Assembly (NCBI RefSeq): GCF_041245805.1
Contig: NZ_CP162490.1
Coordinates: forward strand, 3,077,001 to 3,141,000
Reading direction: 5' to 3'
From: Xanthomonas sp. DAR 34887
GTDB taxonomy: Bacteria > Pseudomonadota > Gammaproteobacteria > Xanthomonadales > Xanthomonadaceae
DNA: 64,000 nt
A program made the position numbers and the translations under genes. Below, in pieces: positions 34,102-42,897 of the stretch; within the stretch, counting starts at the first letter, position 1, and every line of letters starts with the position of its first letter. The notes beneath the pieces are model-generated. The model was not told the origin of the DNA, made no database searches, and saw nothing but the letters and a program-made list of their open reading frames with translations.

Positions 34102-34854
34102 CTACACGTCGGCAGGCGCCAGTTCGCGCAGCTTGCCCTGGTGCAGCTCCAGCACGCGGTCGAGCTTGCGCGCCAGGCTGCGGTCGTGGGTGACCAGGGC
34201 CAGGCTGGTGCCGTGCGCGCGGTTGAGCTCGAGCATCAGCGCGAACACGTTGGCCGCGGTCTTGTCGTCGAGGTTGCCGGTCGGCTCGTCGCCGAGCACG
34301 CAGGCCGGACGGTTGACCAGCGCGCGCGCCACCGCCGCGCGCTGGCGCTCGCCGCCGGACAGCTCGCCGGGCTTGTGTTCCAGACGATGGCCCAGGCCCA
34401 CCGATTCCAGCAGCGCGCGCGCGCGCGCATCGGCGTCCTTGACCACGGCGCCGCCGAGCAGCACCGGCATCATGACGTTCTCCAGCGCGGTGAATTCCGG
34501 CAGCAGGTGATGGAACTGGTAGACGAAGCCGAGCGAGCGGTTGCGCAGCTGGCCGCGCGCCGCATCCGACAGCGCCGACATGCGCTGCCCGGCCACGTAC
34601 ACCTCGCCGGCGGTGGGCACGTCGAGGCCGCCGAGCAGGTGCAGCAGCGTGCTCTTGCCGGCGCCGGACGCGCCGACGATGGCCACGGTTTCGCCCGGCG
34701 CCACGCTCAGGTCCAGCCCGTCGAACACCGGCGTGCGCATCTTGCCCTCGGCATAGGTCTTGCCCAGGCGCTCGGCGCGAATCGCCGCATCTGCTTGCTG
34801 TGACGTGTGCACTGCCGTTTCCCGATTCCCGATTCCCGATTGCCGGTCATTCAT
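34102..34854 (-). CDS. lolD: Lipoprotein-releasing system ATP-binding protein
   Basis: LolD is the ATPase of the LolCDE complex, which extracts lipoproteins from the inner membrane for transport to the outer membrane. The 250-residue protein has Walker A GASGAGKSTLLHLL, LELSGGERQRAAVARAL-type signature (GELSGGERQRAAVARAL), Walker B LGDEPTGNLD and VTHDRSLA. ATG 34854 overlaps lolC by 8 bases. Residues 4-14 (RQSGIGNRETA) are encoded by a genome repeat unit, and related proteins go almost directly from MND to AAIRAERLGKTYAEG. GTG 34812, with GGAA upstream, is a shorter alternative start. Confidence 0.93.
   Translation of the reverse strand: MNDRQSGIGNRETAVHTSQQADAAIRAERLGKTYAEGKMRTPVFDGLDLSVAPGETVAIVGASGAGKSTLLHLLGGLDVPTAGEVYVAGQRMSALSDAARGQLRNRSLGFVYQFHHLLPEFTALENVMMPVLLGGAVVKDADARARALLESVGLGHRLEHKPGELSGGERQRAAVARALVNRPACVLGDEPTGNLDDKTAANVFALMLELNRAHGTSLALVTHDRSLARKLDRVLELHQGKLRELAPADV
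34815..34848. repeat. GGGAATC-type repeat inside the lolD 5' end
   Basis: Three tandem units of CGATTCC(CGATTCC) type on the plus strand lie at the lolC/lolD junction. The same sequence family occurs at 37.7, 46.3 and 49.1 kb. Here it is translated in frame as part of LolD if ATG 34854 is used. Confidence 0.75.
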
Positions 34855-36091
34855 AACGCAGCGCCTCCGCCGGTTGCGTGCGCGCCGCGCGCCAGGCCGG
34901 ATACAACGTGGCCAGGAAGCTCATCAGCAACGCGACGATGGTGATGACGACCACGTCGTGCGGCTGCATGTCGGTGGGCAGGCCGGTGATGTAGTACACG
35001 TCCTCCGGCAGCAGTTTGATGTTGAACAGCGCTTCGATGCCGGCCAGGATCCGCTCCAGGTTCAAGGTCAGCACGATGCCACCGATGACACCGGCAATCG
35101 TGCCGATCACGCCGATCAGCGTGCCCTGCACCATGAACACCTGCATCACCCCGCCCGGGCTCAGCCCCAACGTGCGCAGGATGGCGATGTCGGCCTGCTT
35201 GTCGGTGACCAGCATCACCTGCGAGGACACCAGGTTGAACGCGCCCATCGCGATGATCAGCGACAGCAGGATGCCCATCACCGTCTTTTCCATCTTCAGC
35301 GACTGGTACAGGTTGGCGTTCTCGCGGGTCCAGTCGCTGACCATGTACGGACCGTGCAGGTTCAGCGCCAGGTCGCGCGCCACGTCCCAGGCCAGGTCCA
35401 TGTTGTGCAGCTTCAGGCGCACGCCGGTGACGCCGTCGCCCATGCGCAGCACGCGCTGCATGTCCGGCATGCTGGTCACCGCCAGGCCGCGGTCGATCTC
35501 GTTGTAGCCGGCCTCGAAGATGCCGCTGACGGTGAAGCGCTTGTAGCGCGGCACCATGCCCATCGGGCTGGCCTGCGGTTCGCCGAGCATCACCACCACC
35601 TTGTCGCCCACGCCCACGCCCAGCCACAGCGCCAGTTCCTGGCCGAGCAGGATGTTGTAGGAACCGGGCGTGAGGCTGTCGATCGAGCCCTGCTTCATCT
35701 TCTGCGCCAGCACCGAGACCTTGGCCTCTTCGCTGGGCAGGATGCCGCGCACGATCGCCGGCTGGTTGCGCTGCCCGGTGAGCAGCGCTTCTTCCTCGAC
35801 ATACGGCGCGGCGCCGGCCACGCGCGGATCGCGGGTGGCCACGTCCACGGCGTGCTGCCAGTTCTCCATCGGCGCGCCCTGCGCGCTGACCGTGGCGTGC
35901 GCGGCCATCTGCAGCAGGCGGTCGCGGATCTCCTTCTGGAAACCGCTCATCACCGCCAGCGTGGTGATCAGCACGGTCACGCCCAGGGCGATGCCGAGGA
36001 TCGAGGCCATCGAGATGAAGGAGATGAAGTTGTTGCGGCGCTTGGCGCGCAGATAGCGCAGGCCGATGGCCACGGGTAAGGGTTTGAACAT
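34847..36091 (-). CDS. lolC: Lipoprotein-releasing ABC transporter permease LolC/E
   Basis: The 414-residue protein has an N-terminal membrane helix (SFISMASILGIALGVTVLI), a large periplasmic MacB-like domain (about 50-265), and three C-terminal helices, the LolC/LolE plan. Typical segments are FISMASILGIALGV and SDWTRENANLYQSLKMEKTV. One permease gene followed by lolD is present, so it may act as a homodimer (LolF-like) with LolD. It ends PAEALRYE, the family terminus. It follows ygfX by 24 bases and overlaps lolD by 8. Confidence 0.93.
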   Translation of the reverse strand: MFKPLPVAIGLRYLRAKRRNNFISFISMASILGIALGVTVLITTLAVMSGFQKEIRDRLLQMAAHATVSAQGAPMENWQHAVDVATRDPRVAGAAPYVEEEALLTGQRNQPAIVRGILPSEEAKVSVLAQKMKQGSIDSLTPGSYNILLGQELALWLGVGVGDKVVVMLGEPQASPMGMVPRYKRFTVSGIFEAGYNEIDRGLAVTSMPDMQRVLRMGDGVTGVRLKLHNMDLAWDVARDLALNLHGPYMVSDWTRENANLYQSLKMEKTVMGILLSLIIAMGAFNLVSSQVMLVTDKQADIAILRTLGLSPGGVMQVFMVQGTLIGVIGTIAGVIGGIVLTLNLERILAGIEALFNIKLLPEDVYYITGLPTDMQPHDVVVITIVALLMSFLATLYPAWRAARTQPAEALRYE

Positions 36092-36115
36092 GCGCAGCCA
36101 CCGTCCTAAGGAGCG

Positions 36116-36571
36116 CTATGGTGCCATCTGCGGCGGCGCAGACGAAGCGGCGCGGGCCTGAGCGGCCAGACGCAGTTCACGTCGTGCCGCCGCCGGCAGC
36201 GTGTCCGGCCACCAGGCCAGGCGCCCCACCCTGCCCTGCGCGTCGCGCCAGCGCACGAACGCCAGCGGCCCGCGCCAATCCACCTGCAGCGCCGCGACCG
36301 GTTGGCCATCGATGCTTGCCGCCACGCCACCGTGCGCCGGAATCAGCAGCGCGCGCGGCGCCCGCCGCGCCTCGCGACGCAGCAGCCATGCCGCGTACAG
36401 CGCAACCAGCGCCGCCGCCGGCCAGGCGCACGCGCGCGGCATGTCCGAGCCCAGGATCGACAGCGGCGCCAGCACGCTCAGCAGCGCCAGCGCCGCCAGC
36501 AGCCAGCGCGAGGGGCGCCACTCAAGCCGGCATGGCGCGGATGGTGGCGATGAGATCGGCAGCGCGTGCAT
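36116..36571 (-). CDS. YgfX/CptA-like small membrane protein
   Basis: A 151-residue protein with two adjacent hydrophobic helices (about 24-44 and 48-66) after LEWRPSRW, then a soluble tail with VDWRGPLAFVRWRDAQGRV. This is the plan of YgfX (CptA), encoded beside sdhE in many gammaproteobacteria and described as a partner or toxin-like protein of SdhE in E. coli. ATG 36571 gives a 50-base overlap with sdhE; the N-terminal 15 residues are therefore uncertain. Confidence 0.7.
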   Translation of the reverse strand: MHALPISSPPSAPCRLEWRPSRWLLAALALLSVLAPLSILGSDMPRACAWPAAALVALYAAWLLRREARRAPRALLIPAHGGVAASIDGQPVAALQVDWRGPLAFVRWRDAQGRVGRLAWWPDTLPAAARRELRLAAQARAASSAPPQMAP

Positions 36572-36770
36572 CGGGACAAACCTCGTAGCCCATGAACCAG
36601 CGCCACAACTTATCGTCCTCGCAGTCGAGCAGGTATAGGAAAACCCCGCGCTCGGCCTCGGATGCCTGCGCCCAGCGCCGGTCCAGGTAGCGCCCGAACA
36701 ACTGGTCAAGCTCGCGCATGCCGCGCCGGCAGCGCCAGCGCAGCTTTTTCAGTTCGGTGGCTTCGTCCAT
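36522..36770 (-). CDS. sdhE: FAD assembly factor SdhE
   Basis: SdhE promotes covalent attachment of FAD to succinate dehydrogenase subunit A. The 82-residue protein has the signature RRGMRELDQLFGRYL (RGxxE motif) and CEDDKLWRWFMG. It lies after sdhB in the same orientation, which ties it to SdhA maturation. ATG 36770 begins MDEATELKKLRWRC, as in the family; an upstream start would add an unlike extension. Confidence 0.93.
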   Translation of the reverse strand: MDEATELKKLRWRCRRGMRELDQLFGRYLDRRWAQASEAERGVFLYLLDCEDDKLWRWFMGYEVCPDARAADLIATIRAMPA

Positions 36771-36827
36771 CGCATCGCACCCTTGTCTTGTTGGGCGGAC
36801 GCCTGCTGCGGCGACCGCCGGAAACGC

Positions 36828-36860
36828 GCGCGGCACCGAACCCGAGAGCCGGTGCCGCGC
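36828..36860 (-). terminator. Hairpin between sdhB and sdhE
   Basis: An 11-bp perfect stem, GCGCGGCACCG with CGGTGCCGCGC, and an 11-base loop lies in the 131-base gap after sdhB. There is no clear T run, so it may be an attenuator or mRNA-stabilising hairpin instead of a strict terminator. Confidence 0.55.
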
Positions 36861-36901
36861 AAGTCGGACGGGCCTGCCGTCCGTGGTGGAACGCTAGCCG
36901 A

Positions 36902-37684
36902 TCAGGCGCGGCGCGCCATCATCAGCTTCTTGATCTCGGCGATCGCCAGCGCCGGGTTCAGCCCCTTCGGGCAGGTCCGCGCGCAGTTCATGATGGTGTG
37001 GCAGCGGTACAGCTTGAATGGATCTTCCAGATCGTCCAGACGCGCACCGGTGTCCTCGTCGCGCGAATCGATGATCCAGCGGTAGGCCTGCAGCAGGATC
37101 GCCGGGCCCAGGTAGCGTTCGCCGTTCCACCAGTAGCTCGGGCAGCTGGTCGAGCAGCACGCGCACAGAATGCACTCGTACAGGCCGTCGAGCTTCTTGC
37201 GGTCTTCCGGCGACTGCAGCCGCTCGCGGTCCGGCGGCGGCGGGGTCTGGGTGCGGATCCACGGCTTGATCGAGGCGTACTGCGCGTAGAAGTGGGTCAG
37301 GTCCGGCACCAGGTCCTTGATCACGCTCATGTGCGGCAGCGGATAGATCGGCACTTCGGCCTTGCCGCAGTCGGCGATCGCCTTGGTGCAGGCCAGCGTG
37401 TTGGTGCCGTCGATGTTCATCGCGCACGAACCGCAGATGCCTTCGCGGCAGGAACGGCGGAAGGTCAGGGTCGGATCGATCTCGTTCTTGATCTTGATCA
37501 GCGCGTCCAGGACCATCGGGCCGCACGCATCCAGATCCACCTCGTAGGTGTCGGTGCGCGGATTGCTGTCGTCGTCCGGATTCCAACGGTAGACCTTGAA
37601 GGTGCGTGCATTCTTCGCGCCGGTGGCGGGAAAGTGCTTGCCCTTGCCGATCTTGGAATTCTTGGGGAGGGTGAACTCTGCCAT
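36902..37684 (-). CDS. sdhB: Succinate dehydrogenase iron-sulfur subunit
   Basis: SdhB carries electrons from the flavin of SdhA to ubiquinone. In 260 residues it has the 2Fe-2S site (RSCREGICGSCAMNI, then the fourth cysteine in NTLACTK), the 4Fe-4S site CILCACCSTSCP and the 3Fe-4S site with CHTIMNCARTCPKGLNP. Spacing of the clusters is normal. The gene follows sdhA after a 104-base spacer occupied by an inverted GGGATT repeat. Confidence 0.97.
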   Translation of the reverse strand: MAEFTLPKNSKIGKGKHFPATGAKNARTFKVYRWNPDDDSNPRTDTYEVDLDACGPMVLDALIKIKNEIDPTLTFRRSCREGICGSCAMNIDGTNTLACTKAIADCGKAEVPIYPLPHMSVIKDLVPDLTHFYAQYASIKPWIRTQTPPPPDRERLQSPEDRKKLDGLYECILCACCSTSCPSYWWNGERYLGPAILLQAYRWIIDSRDEDTGARLDDLEDPFKLYRCHTIMNCARTCPKGLNPALAIAEIKKLMMARRA

Positions 37685-37698
37685 GGCTTTTAAAATCC

Positions 37699-37782
37699 GG
37701 GATTGGGGATTAGGGATTGGGGAGGCGTTGAGAGCAGGAAGCGAAGTGCTTCGAATCCCGAATCACCAATTCCCAATCCCGG
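37699..37782. repeat. Inverted GGGATT-type repeat between sdhA and sdhB
   Basis: GGGATTGGGGATTAGGGATT units at 37699-37723 face CGAATCCCGAATC...CCCAATCCC units at 37752-37782. The arms can pair across a 28-base loop. It lies within the sdh operon, where it could influence relative expression or mRNA decay. Confidence 0.75.
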
Positions 37783-37788
37783 CTTTGG

Positions 37789-39579
37789 TCAGTAAACGCG
37801 CGGTTTCGGCGGCACCACGTCAACGTCCTTGCTGAGCGTGTACATGTGCACCGGGCGGTAGTCGAAGCTGCACTGGCCCTTGTCGTCGACGGTGACCAGG
37901 GTGTGCTTCTGCCAGTTGACGTCGTCGCGGTCCGGGAAATCCTCGTGCGCATGCGCGCCGCGGCTTTCCTTGCGCTGCTCGGCCGAGTTGATCGTCGCCA
38001 CCGCGTTGAGCAGCAGGTTGTTCAGCTCGTAGGTCTCGATCAGGTCCGAATTCCACACCAGCGAGCGGTCGGAGACCTTCACGTCCTCGAAGGTGGCGTA
38101 GATCTCGGCCATCTTGTCCACGCCTTCCTTCAGCGTCTTGCTGGTCCGGAACACCGCCGCGTCGGACTGCATGGTGCGCTGCATCTTGTCGCGGATCACC
38201 GAGGTCGGCGTGCCGCCGTTGGAATTGCGCAGCTTGTCGAGCAGGCCCAGCGCCTTGTCGCAGGCATCGCCCGGCAGGGTCTTGTGCGGCGCGCCGGTCT
38301 TGATCGTCTCGGCGCAGCGGTTGGCCACCGCGCGGCCGAACACCACCAGGTCCAGCAGCGAGTTGGAGCCCAGGCGGTTGGCGCCGTGCACCGACACGCA
38401 GGCCGCTTCGCCGATCGCATACAGGCCCGGCACCACCGCATCGGGGTTGTCGCCGTCCTTGCGCACCACTTCGCCGTGGTAGTTGGTCGGAATGCCGCCC
38501 ATGTTGTAGTGCACGGTCGGGATCACCGGGATCGGCTGCTTGGCCACATCGACGCCGGCGAAGATGTGCGCGCTCTCGGCGATGCCGGGCAGCTTCTCGT
38601 TGATCACTTCCGGGCCGAGGTGGGTCAGGTCGAGCAGGATGTGGTCCTTGTGCTCGCCGACGCCGCGGCCTTCGCGGATCTCGATGGTCATCGAACGCGA
38701 TACCACGTCGCGCGAGGCCAGATCCTTGTAGTGCGGTGCGTAGCGCTCCATGAAGCGCTCGCCGTTGCTGTTGCGCAGGATGCCGCCTTCGCCGCGCACG
38801 CCCTCGGTGATCAGGCAGCCGGCGCCGTAGATGCCGGTGGGATGGAACTGCACGAACTCCATGTCCTGCATCGGCAGGCCGGCGCGCATCACCAGGCCGC
38901 CGCCGTCGCCGGTGCAGGTATGCGCGGAGGTGGCGCTGAAATAGGCGCGGCCATAGCCGCCGGTGGCCAGCACCACGCCGTGGGCGCGGAACAGGTGCAG
39001 CGAGCCTTCGGCCATGTCCAGCGCGAGCACGCCGCGGCACACGCCCTCGCTGTCGAAGATCAGGTCCAGCGCGAAGTACTCGATCATGAAGCGCGCGTTG
39101 TGCGCCAGCGACTGCTGGTACAGCGTGTGCAGCATGGCGTGGCCGGTACGGTCGGCCGCGGCGCAGGTGCGCTGCGCGGACGGGCCTTCGCCGTACTTGG
39201 TGGTCATGCCGCCGAACGGACGCTGGTAGATCTTGCCGTCCTCGGTGCGGCTGAACGGCACGCCGTAGTGCTCCAGCTCGATGATCGCCGGGATCGCCTC
39301 GCGGCACATGTACTCGATCGCGTCCTGGTCGCCCAGCCAGTCCGAGCCCTTGATGGTGTCGTAGAAGTGGTAGCGCCAGTCGTCCTCGCCCATGTTGCCG
39401 AGCGCGGCGGAGATGCCGCCCTGCGCGGCCACGGTGTGCGAACGGGTCGGGAAGACCTTGGTCAGGCAGACCGTCTGCAGGCCCTTCTGGGCCAGGCCGA
39501 AGGTGGCGCGCAGGCCGGCGCCGCCGGCGCCGACCACGACCATGTCGTACTTGTGTTCGGTGATCTTGTAAGCGGACAT
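37789..39579 (-). CDS. sdhA: Succinate dehydrogenase flavoprotein subunit
   Basis: SdhA oxidises succinate to fumarate. The 596-residue protein has the FAD-binding VVVGAGGAGLRATFGLA, the covalent-FAD histidine in TRSHTVAAQGG, the substrate region FVQFHPTGIYGAG, and the active-site arginine in ASRDVVSRS. The C-terminal domain ends in VDVVPPKPRVY. ATG 39579 starts MSAYKITEHKYDMVVVG and is 34 bases after sdhD. SdhE and the SDHAF4-like protein in this operon should act on this subunit. Confidence 0.97.
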   Translation of the reverse strand: MSAYKITEHKYDMVVVGAGGAGLRATFGLAQKGLQTVCLTKVFPTRSHTVAAQGGISAALGNMGEDDWRYHFYDTIKGSDWLGDQDAIEYMCREAIPAIIELEHYGVPFSRTEDGKIYQRPFGGMTTKYGEGPSAQRTCAAADRTGHAMLHTLYQQSLAHNARFMIEYFALDLIFDSEGVCRGVLALDMAEGSLHLFRAHGVVLATGGYGRAYFSATSAHTCTGDGGGLVMRAGLPMQDMEFVQFHPTGIYGAGCLITEGVRGEGGILRNSNGERFMERYAPHYKDLASRDVVSRSMTIEIREGRGVGEHKDHILLDLTHLGPEVINEKLPGIAESAHIFAGVDVAKQPIPVIPTVHYNMGGIPTNYHGEVVRKDGDNPDAVVPGLYAIGEAACVSVHGANRLGSNSLLDLVVFGRAVANRCAETIKTGAPHKTLPGDACDKALGLLDKLRNSNGGTPTSVIRDKMQRTMQSDAAVFRTSKTLKEGVDKMAEIYATFEDVKVSDRSLVWNSDLIETYELNNLLLNAVATINSAEQRKESRGAHAHEDFPDRDDVNWQKHTLVTVDDKGQCSFDYRPVHMYTLSKDVDVVPPKPRVY

Positions 39580-39613
39580 CGAAATGGGGGTTCCTAGAGA
39601 GTGCGCCGACGGA

Positions 39614-40000
39614 TCAGGCAATGCCCAGCGCGATGCGCGCCACGGCGAAGATGCTGACGATGGCGCCGAGCACGGCGACGAAACGCACGATGGTCTGCGC
39701 CGCGAGGGCCAGCAGCGAGGTGTGCACGTAGTCTTCCAGCACCACCTGCATGCCCAGCTGCGCATGCCAGAACGCGGCGATGAGGAAGCCGACCAGCAGG
39801 ATCGCGTTCCACGGCTTGGCCACCGCCTCGGTGGCGGCGACGTAATCAGAGCCCATCAGGCCGAGCACGAAGATCAGGAACCAGATCGACAGCGGCACCA
39901 GCGCGGTGGCGGTCAAGCGCTGCACCACGAAATGCTCGGTGCCGGTCTTGGCCGCGCCCAGGCCGCGGACGTTCTTCAACGGGGTACGGTAGCGGTTCAT
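39614..40000 (-). CDS. sdhD: Succinate dehydrogenase membrane anchor subunit
   Basis: The 128-residue protein has three membrane helices and the sequence WHAQLGMQVVLEDYVH, which carries the tyrosine and histidine residues near the quinone and haem. Together with SdhC it anchors the dehydrogenase and binds haem b. It starts 4 bases inside sdhC. The N terminus (MNRYRTPLKNVRGLGAAKTG) is family-like. Confidence 0.93.
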   Translation of the reverse strand: MNRYRTPLKNVRGLGAAKTGTEHFVVQRLTATALVPLSIWFLIFVLGLMGSDYVAATEAVAKPWNAILLVGFLIAAFWHAQLGMQVVLEDYVHTSLLALAAQTIVRFVAVLGAIVSIFAVARIALGIA

Positions 40001-40389
40001 GCGGTGGCTCCCAGCAGCACGTAGGCCCACACGGCGGCGGTCAGCACGAAGCTGAGGATCACCGACAGCCAGCCGATGGTGACGAAGGCGCGCACCGCGT
40101 AGCCCTGGCCGAAATCCTGCAGGATGTGGCGCAGGCCGCCGAACAGATGGAAGGCGAAGCACCAGGTCCAGCCGAACAGGAACACCTGTCCGTACCAGGC
40201 GCCGGCGATATCGCGGAAGAGGTTCCAGGAGGACGGGCCGAGCATCAGCGCCAACAGGCCGGCGGCGATGATCAGGGCTCCGATCGACAGCACGATGCCA
40301 GTGGCTCGATTCAGGATCGAGGTCACCATCTGGATCTGCCAGCGATAGACCTGCAGGTGGGGGGAAAGAGGACGTTCGCGGGTCGCCAT
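39997..40389 (-). CDS. sdhC: Succinate dehydrogenase cytochrome b556 subunit
   Basis: The 130-residue protein opens RPLSPHLQVYRWQIQMVTSI, the SdhC signature (serine and arginine line the quinone site), and carries the haem b histidine in HLFGGLRHILQDFG. Three membrane helices are visible. ATG 40389 is chosen because the preceding extension is not family-like. The SDHAF4-like gene ends 60 bases upstream. Confidence 0.94.
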   Translation of the reverse strand: MATRERPLSPHLQVYRWQIQMVTSILNRATGIVLSIGALIIAAGLLALMLGPSSWNLFRDIAGAWYGQVFLFGWTWCFAFHLFGGLRHILQDFGQGYAVRAFVTIGWLSVILSFVLTAAVWAYVLLGATA

Positions 40390-40449
40390 TCGCTGGGCTC
40401 GTTGTCTCGGCTGGGCGGCGTGCTTAAGGCCGCGTTGGCTCAAAGCTGC

Positions 40450-40620
40450 TCAAAAATCGATGCAGCGTCCGTTTTTCTCCCAGTCGCCGTAGCGCGTTGG
40501 CTCGAGGCCGCCGCGACCGCCGATTTCCCGCGGCGCAGGCGCCGCTTCCGGAGTGTTCTCCTCGGCGGGTCGCTGCGTTTCGGGATCGGGCTCGGGTGTG
40601 GGGGTTGGTTGGCCTATCAT
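40450..40620 (-). CDS. SDHAF4-like succinate dehydrogenase assembly factor (DUF1674)
   Basis: A 56-residue protein whose second half reads EIGGRGGLEPTRYGDW and then EKNGRCIDF before TGA. This C-terminal signature belongs to the DUF1674/SDHAF4 family, which protects flavinylated SdhA before it joins SdhB in mitochondria. The N-terminal half is rich in Pro, Glu and Thr and likely disordered. It is the first gene of the sdh operon, 60 bases before sdhC. The ATG at 40618-40620 gives the expected short length. The gene is easily missed because of its size. Confidence 0.85.
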   Translation of the reverse strand: MIGQPTPTPEPDPETQRPAEENTPEAAPAPREIGGRGGLEPTRYGDWEKNGRCIDF

Positions 40621-40658
40621 GCGGGTCTCACAACAGCGTAATTTTAGTCCTCCCCCTC

Positions 40659-41531
40659 GTGCCTGACAACCTGAATCTCACTTTCGACGGTTTTTCCGCG
40701 CTCCCGGACCTGCAATACGTGGCGTTGAGCGGCGCGGATGCAGTCGGTTTCGCCCAGGCCCAGTTCGCCAACGACGTGCAGGCGCTGCGCAACGGCCACT
40801 GGCAGTGGAACGCCTGGCTGAGCGCGAAAGGCCGGGTGCTGGCGCTGTTCGCGCTGCTGCGCCGCGCCGACGACGCGGTGCTGTTGCTGCTGCCGGACGG
40901 CGGCGCGGCGGAGCTGGCCGCGGCGCTGAACCGCTTCGTGTTCCGGCGCAAGGTGCGCATCGCCGCGCACGACGAGCTGCACGCCTGCGCGCGCCTGGCC
41001 GCGCCCGCGCAGGCGCGAGGCGCGGCGCTGGCGGCGCCCGGCGATGCCGCGATCGAACTGGACATGGGCGGCGACGGCCTGCCGCGCACGCTGTTGCTGG
41101 TCCCCGCCGCGCAGGCGATGCACGCCCCGGCCGACCCGGCCTTCGTGGATGCCTGGCGCCAGGCCGACCTGCGCCTGGGCCTGGCGCGGCTCGAGGCCAG
41201 CCAGCGCGAACAATGGACGCCGCAACAGCTGGCGCTGGACCGGCTGCACGCGTTCAGCGTGAAGAAGGGCTGCTATCCGGGCCAGGAAATCGTCGCCCGC
41301 ACCCACTTCCTGGGCAAAGCCAAGCGCGCCCTGCAACTGCTGGAGGTGGACGGCGTGGCCGAGGTCGGCGCGCAGGTGCTGCGCGACGGACAGCCGCTGG
41401 GCAGCGTGGTCAGCGTTGCCGGCACGCTGGCGCTGGCGGTGCTGCCGCTGGAGGAGACGCCGCCGAGCGGCCTGTCGATCGGCGCGCGCACGGCGCAGTG
41501 GCAGCCGCTGCGCGACGGTCTGGCGCGCTGA
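40659..41531 (+). CDS. ygfZ: Folate-binding iron-sulfur repair protein YgfZ
   Basis: YgfZ/IBA57 supports assembly or repair of 4Fe-4S enzymes using tetrahydrofolate. The 290-residue protein has the GcvT-like fold and the diagnostic motif VKKGCYPGQEIVAR near residue 205. GTG 40659 opens VPDNLNLTFDGFSALPD; there is no ATG nearby and upstream in-frame sequence is not conserved. It is divergent from the sdh operon, whose SdhB it may help maintain. The gene is convergent with malK. Confidence 0.9.
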   Translation: MPDNLNLTFDGFSALPDLQYVALSGADAVGFAQAQFANDVQALRNGHWQWNAWLSAKGRVLALFALLRRADDAVLLLLPDGGAAELAAALNRFVFRRKVRIAAHDELHACARLAAPAQARGAALAAPGDAAIELDMGGDGLPRTLLLVPAAQAMHAPADPAFVDAWRQADLRLGLARLEASQREQWTPQQLALDRLHAFSVKKGCYPGQEIVARTHFLGKAKRALQLLEVDGVAEVGAQVLRDGQPLGSVVSVAGTLALAVLPLEETPPSGLSIGARTAQWQPLRDGLAR

Positions 41532-41627
41532 GCGAGCCTGGCAGCTCGCCCTCCCCACCCTCTCGGCAGCGCATCACGTCGGCGCGGCGGCTCGCTCGAA
41601 CGCGCCGCCACCGATTGCCGCGATGAC

Positions 41628-42719
41628 TCAGGCCGGCGTCAGGCGCTCGCCGCTCTCCGGATCGAAGAAGTGCAGCGCCTCGCCGCGCACCGCCACGCGC
41701 AGGCGCTCGCCCAGGCCCGGCAGCGCGCGCGGCGCCACCCGCATCACCAGCGGCTGGCTGCCGTGGCTGAGGTTGACGAAGATCTCGTTGCCGACCGGCT
41801 CGATCACCTCGATCGTGGCCTCGAACCCGCCCTGCCCGTCCTCGCTGGGCTGCAGGTGCTCGGGGCGCACGCCGATCGCGATCGGCCGGCCCAGCCATTG
41901 CGGCGCGACATGCGCGCCCTGCAGCGGCACGCGGCTGCCGTCGGCCAGCTGCAACTGCTGCAGGCCGCCCTCCTCGACCAACTGGCCCTGCAGCACGTTC
42001 ATCGCCGGACTGCCCAGGAAGCCGGCCACGAACAGGTTGGCCGGGCGGTCGTACAGCGCCATCGGCGTGTCGATCTGCTGGATCACCCCGTCCTTGAGCA
42101 CCACGATGCGCTGGCCCAGGGTCATCGCCTCGACCTGGTCGTGGGTCACGTAGATCATCGTGGTGCCGAGCTTGCGGTGCAGCTGCGCGATCTCGGTGCG
42201 CACCGAATGGCGCAGCTTGGCGTCCAGGTTGGACAGCGGCTCGTCGAGCAGGAACACCGCCGGCTCGCGCACCAGCGCGCGGCCCAGCGCCACGCGCTGG
42301 CGCTGGCCGCCGGACATCGCCCGCGGCAGTTTGTCCAGCATCGGGGTCAGGCCCAGCGTGTCGGCGGCGGCGGCGACGCGGCGGGCGATGACCTCCTTGC
42401 TCTCGCCGCGCAGCTTCAGCCCGAACGCCAGGTTCTCGGCCACGGTCATGTGCGGGTACAGCGCGTAGCTCTGGAACACCATCGCGATGTCGCGGTCCTT
42501 CGGCGCCACGTCGTTGACCACGCGCTCGCCGATGCGCAGCTCGCCGCCGCTGATCTCTTCCAGGCCCGCGATCATGCGCAGCAGGGTGGATTTGCCGCAG
42601 CCGGAGGGCCCGACCAGCACCATCAGTTCGCCGTCGGCCACTTCGAAGCTGGCCCCGTGCACGGCGACCTGGCCGTTGTCGTAGACCTTGCGGATGTTGT
42701 CCAGTTGTACTTTCGCCAT
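41628..42719 (-). CDS. Sugar ABC transporter ATP-binding protein (MalK/UgpC/MsmK type)
   Basis: The 363-residue ATPase has Walker A GPSGCGKSTLLRMIAG, signature MSGGQRQRVALGRALV, Walker B VFLLDEPLSNLDAKLR and YVTHDQVEAM. Its C-terminal 120 residues are the OB-fold regulatory domain of MalK-type proteins (IGVRPEHLQPSEDGQ). No permease or binding protein adjoins it. An operator of LacI type lies 133 bases upstream, and the same pattern precedes the ABC/GH144 operon, whose gene set lacks an ATPase. It is therefore a good candidate for the missing subunit, possibly shared by several sugar importers. Confidence 0.92.
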   Translation of the reverse strand: MAKVQLDNIRKVYDNGQVAVHGASFEVADGELMVLVGPSGCGKSTLLRMIAGLEEISGGELRIGERVVNDVAPKDRDIAMVFQSYALYPHMTVAENLAFGLKLRGESKEVIARRVAAAADTLGLTPMLDKLPRAMSGGQRQRVALGRALVREPAVFLLDEPLSNLDAKLRHSVRTEIAQLHRKLGTTMIYVTHDQVEAMTLGQRIVVLKDGVIQQIDTPMALYDRPANLFVAGFLGSPAMNVLQGQLVEEGGLQQLQLADGSRVPLQGAHVAPQWLGRPIAIGVRPEHLQPSEDGQGGFEATIEVIEPVGNEIFVNLSHGSQPLVMRVAPRALPGLGERLRVAVRGEALHFFDPESGERLTPA

Positions 42720-42851
42720 GGTGCGGTATCCGATTTCCGGCAAGAAAAGACGGGCTGCCGCCGGTCCCTCCCGAAGGCAGTGCATACGAATGCGGTTCGC
42801 ATCGTGCCAGCGACACAGGCAACAATGGGATCGCAATGCGGTATTCTGCCA

Positions 42852-42865
42852 TGTAACCGTTTTCA
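42852..42865. promoter_or_regulatory. LacI-family operator between malK and zwf
   Basis: TGTAACCGTTTTCA fits the symmetrical pattern TGnAAnCGnTTnCA exactly. It lies in the 411-base divergent gap between the MalK-type gene and zwf. The rest of the gap shows only a short leader-like frame and otherwise no gene. Regulation of either side is possible. Confidence 0.65.
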
Positions 42866-42897
42866 CGGGGCAACATCGACGCCTGGGAGGGCTTGCG

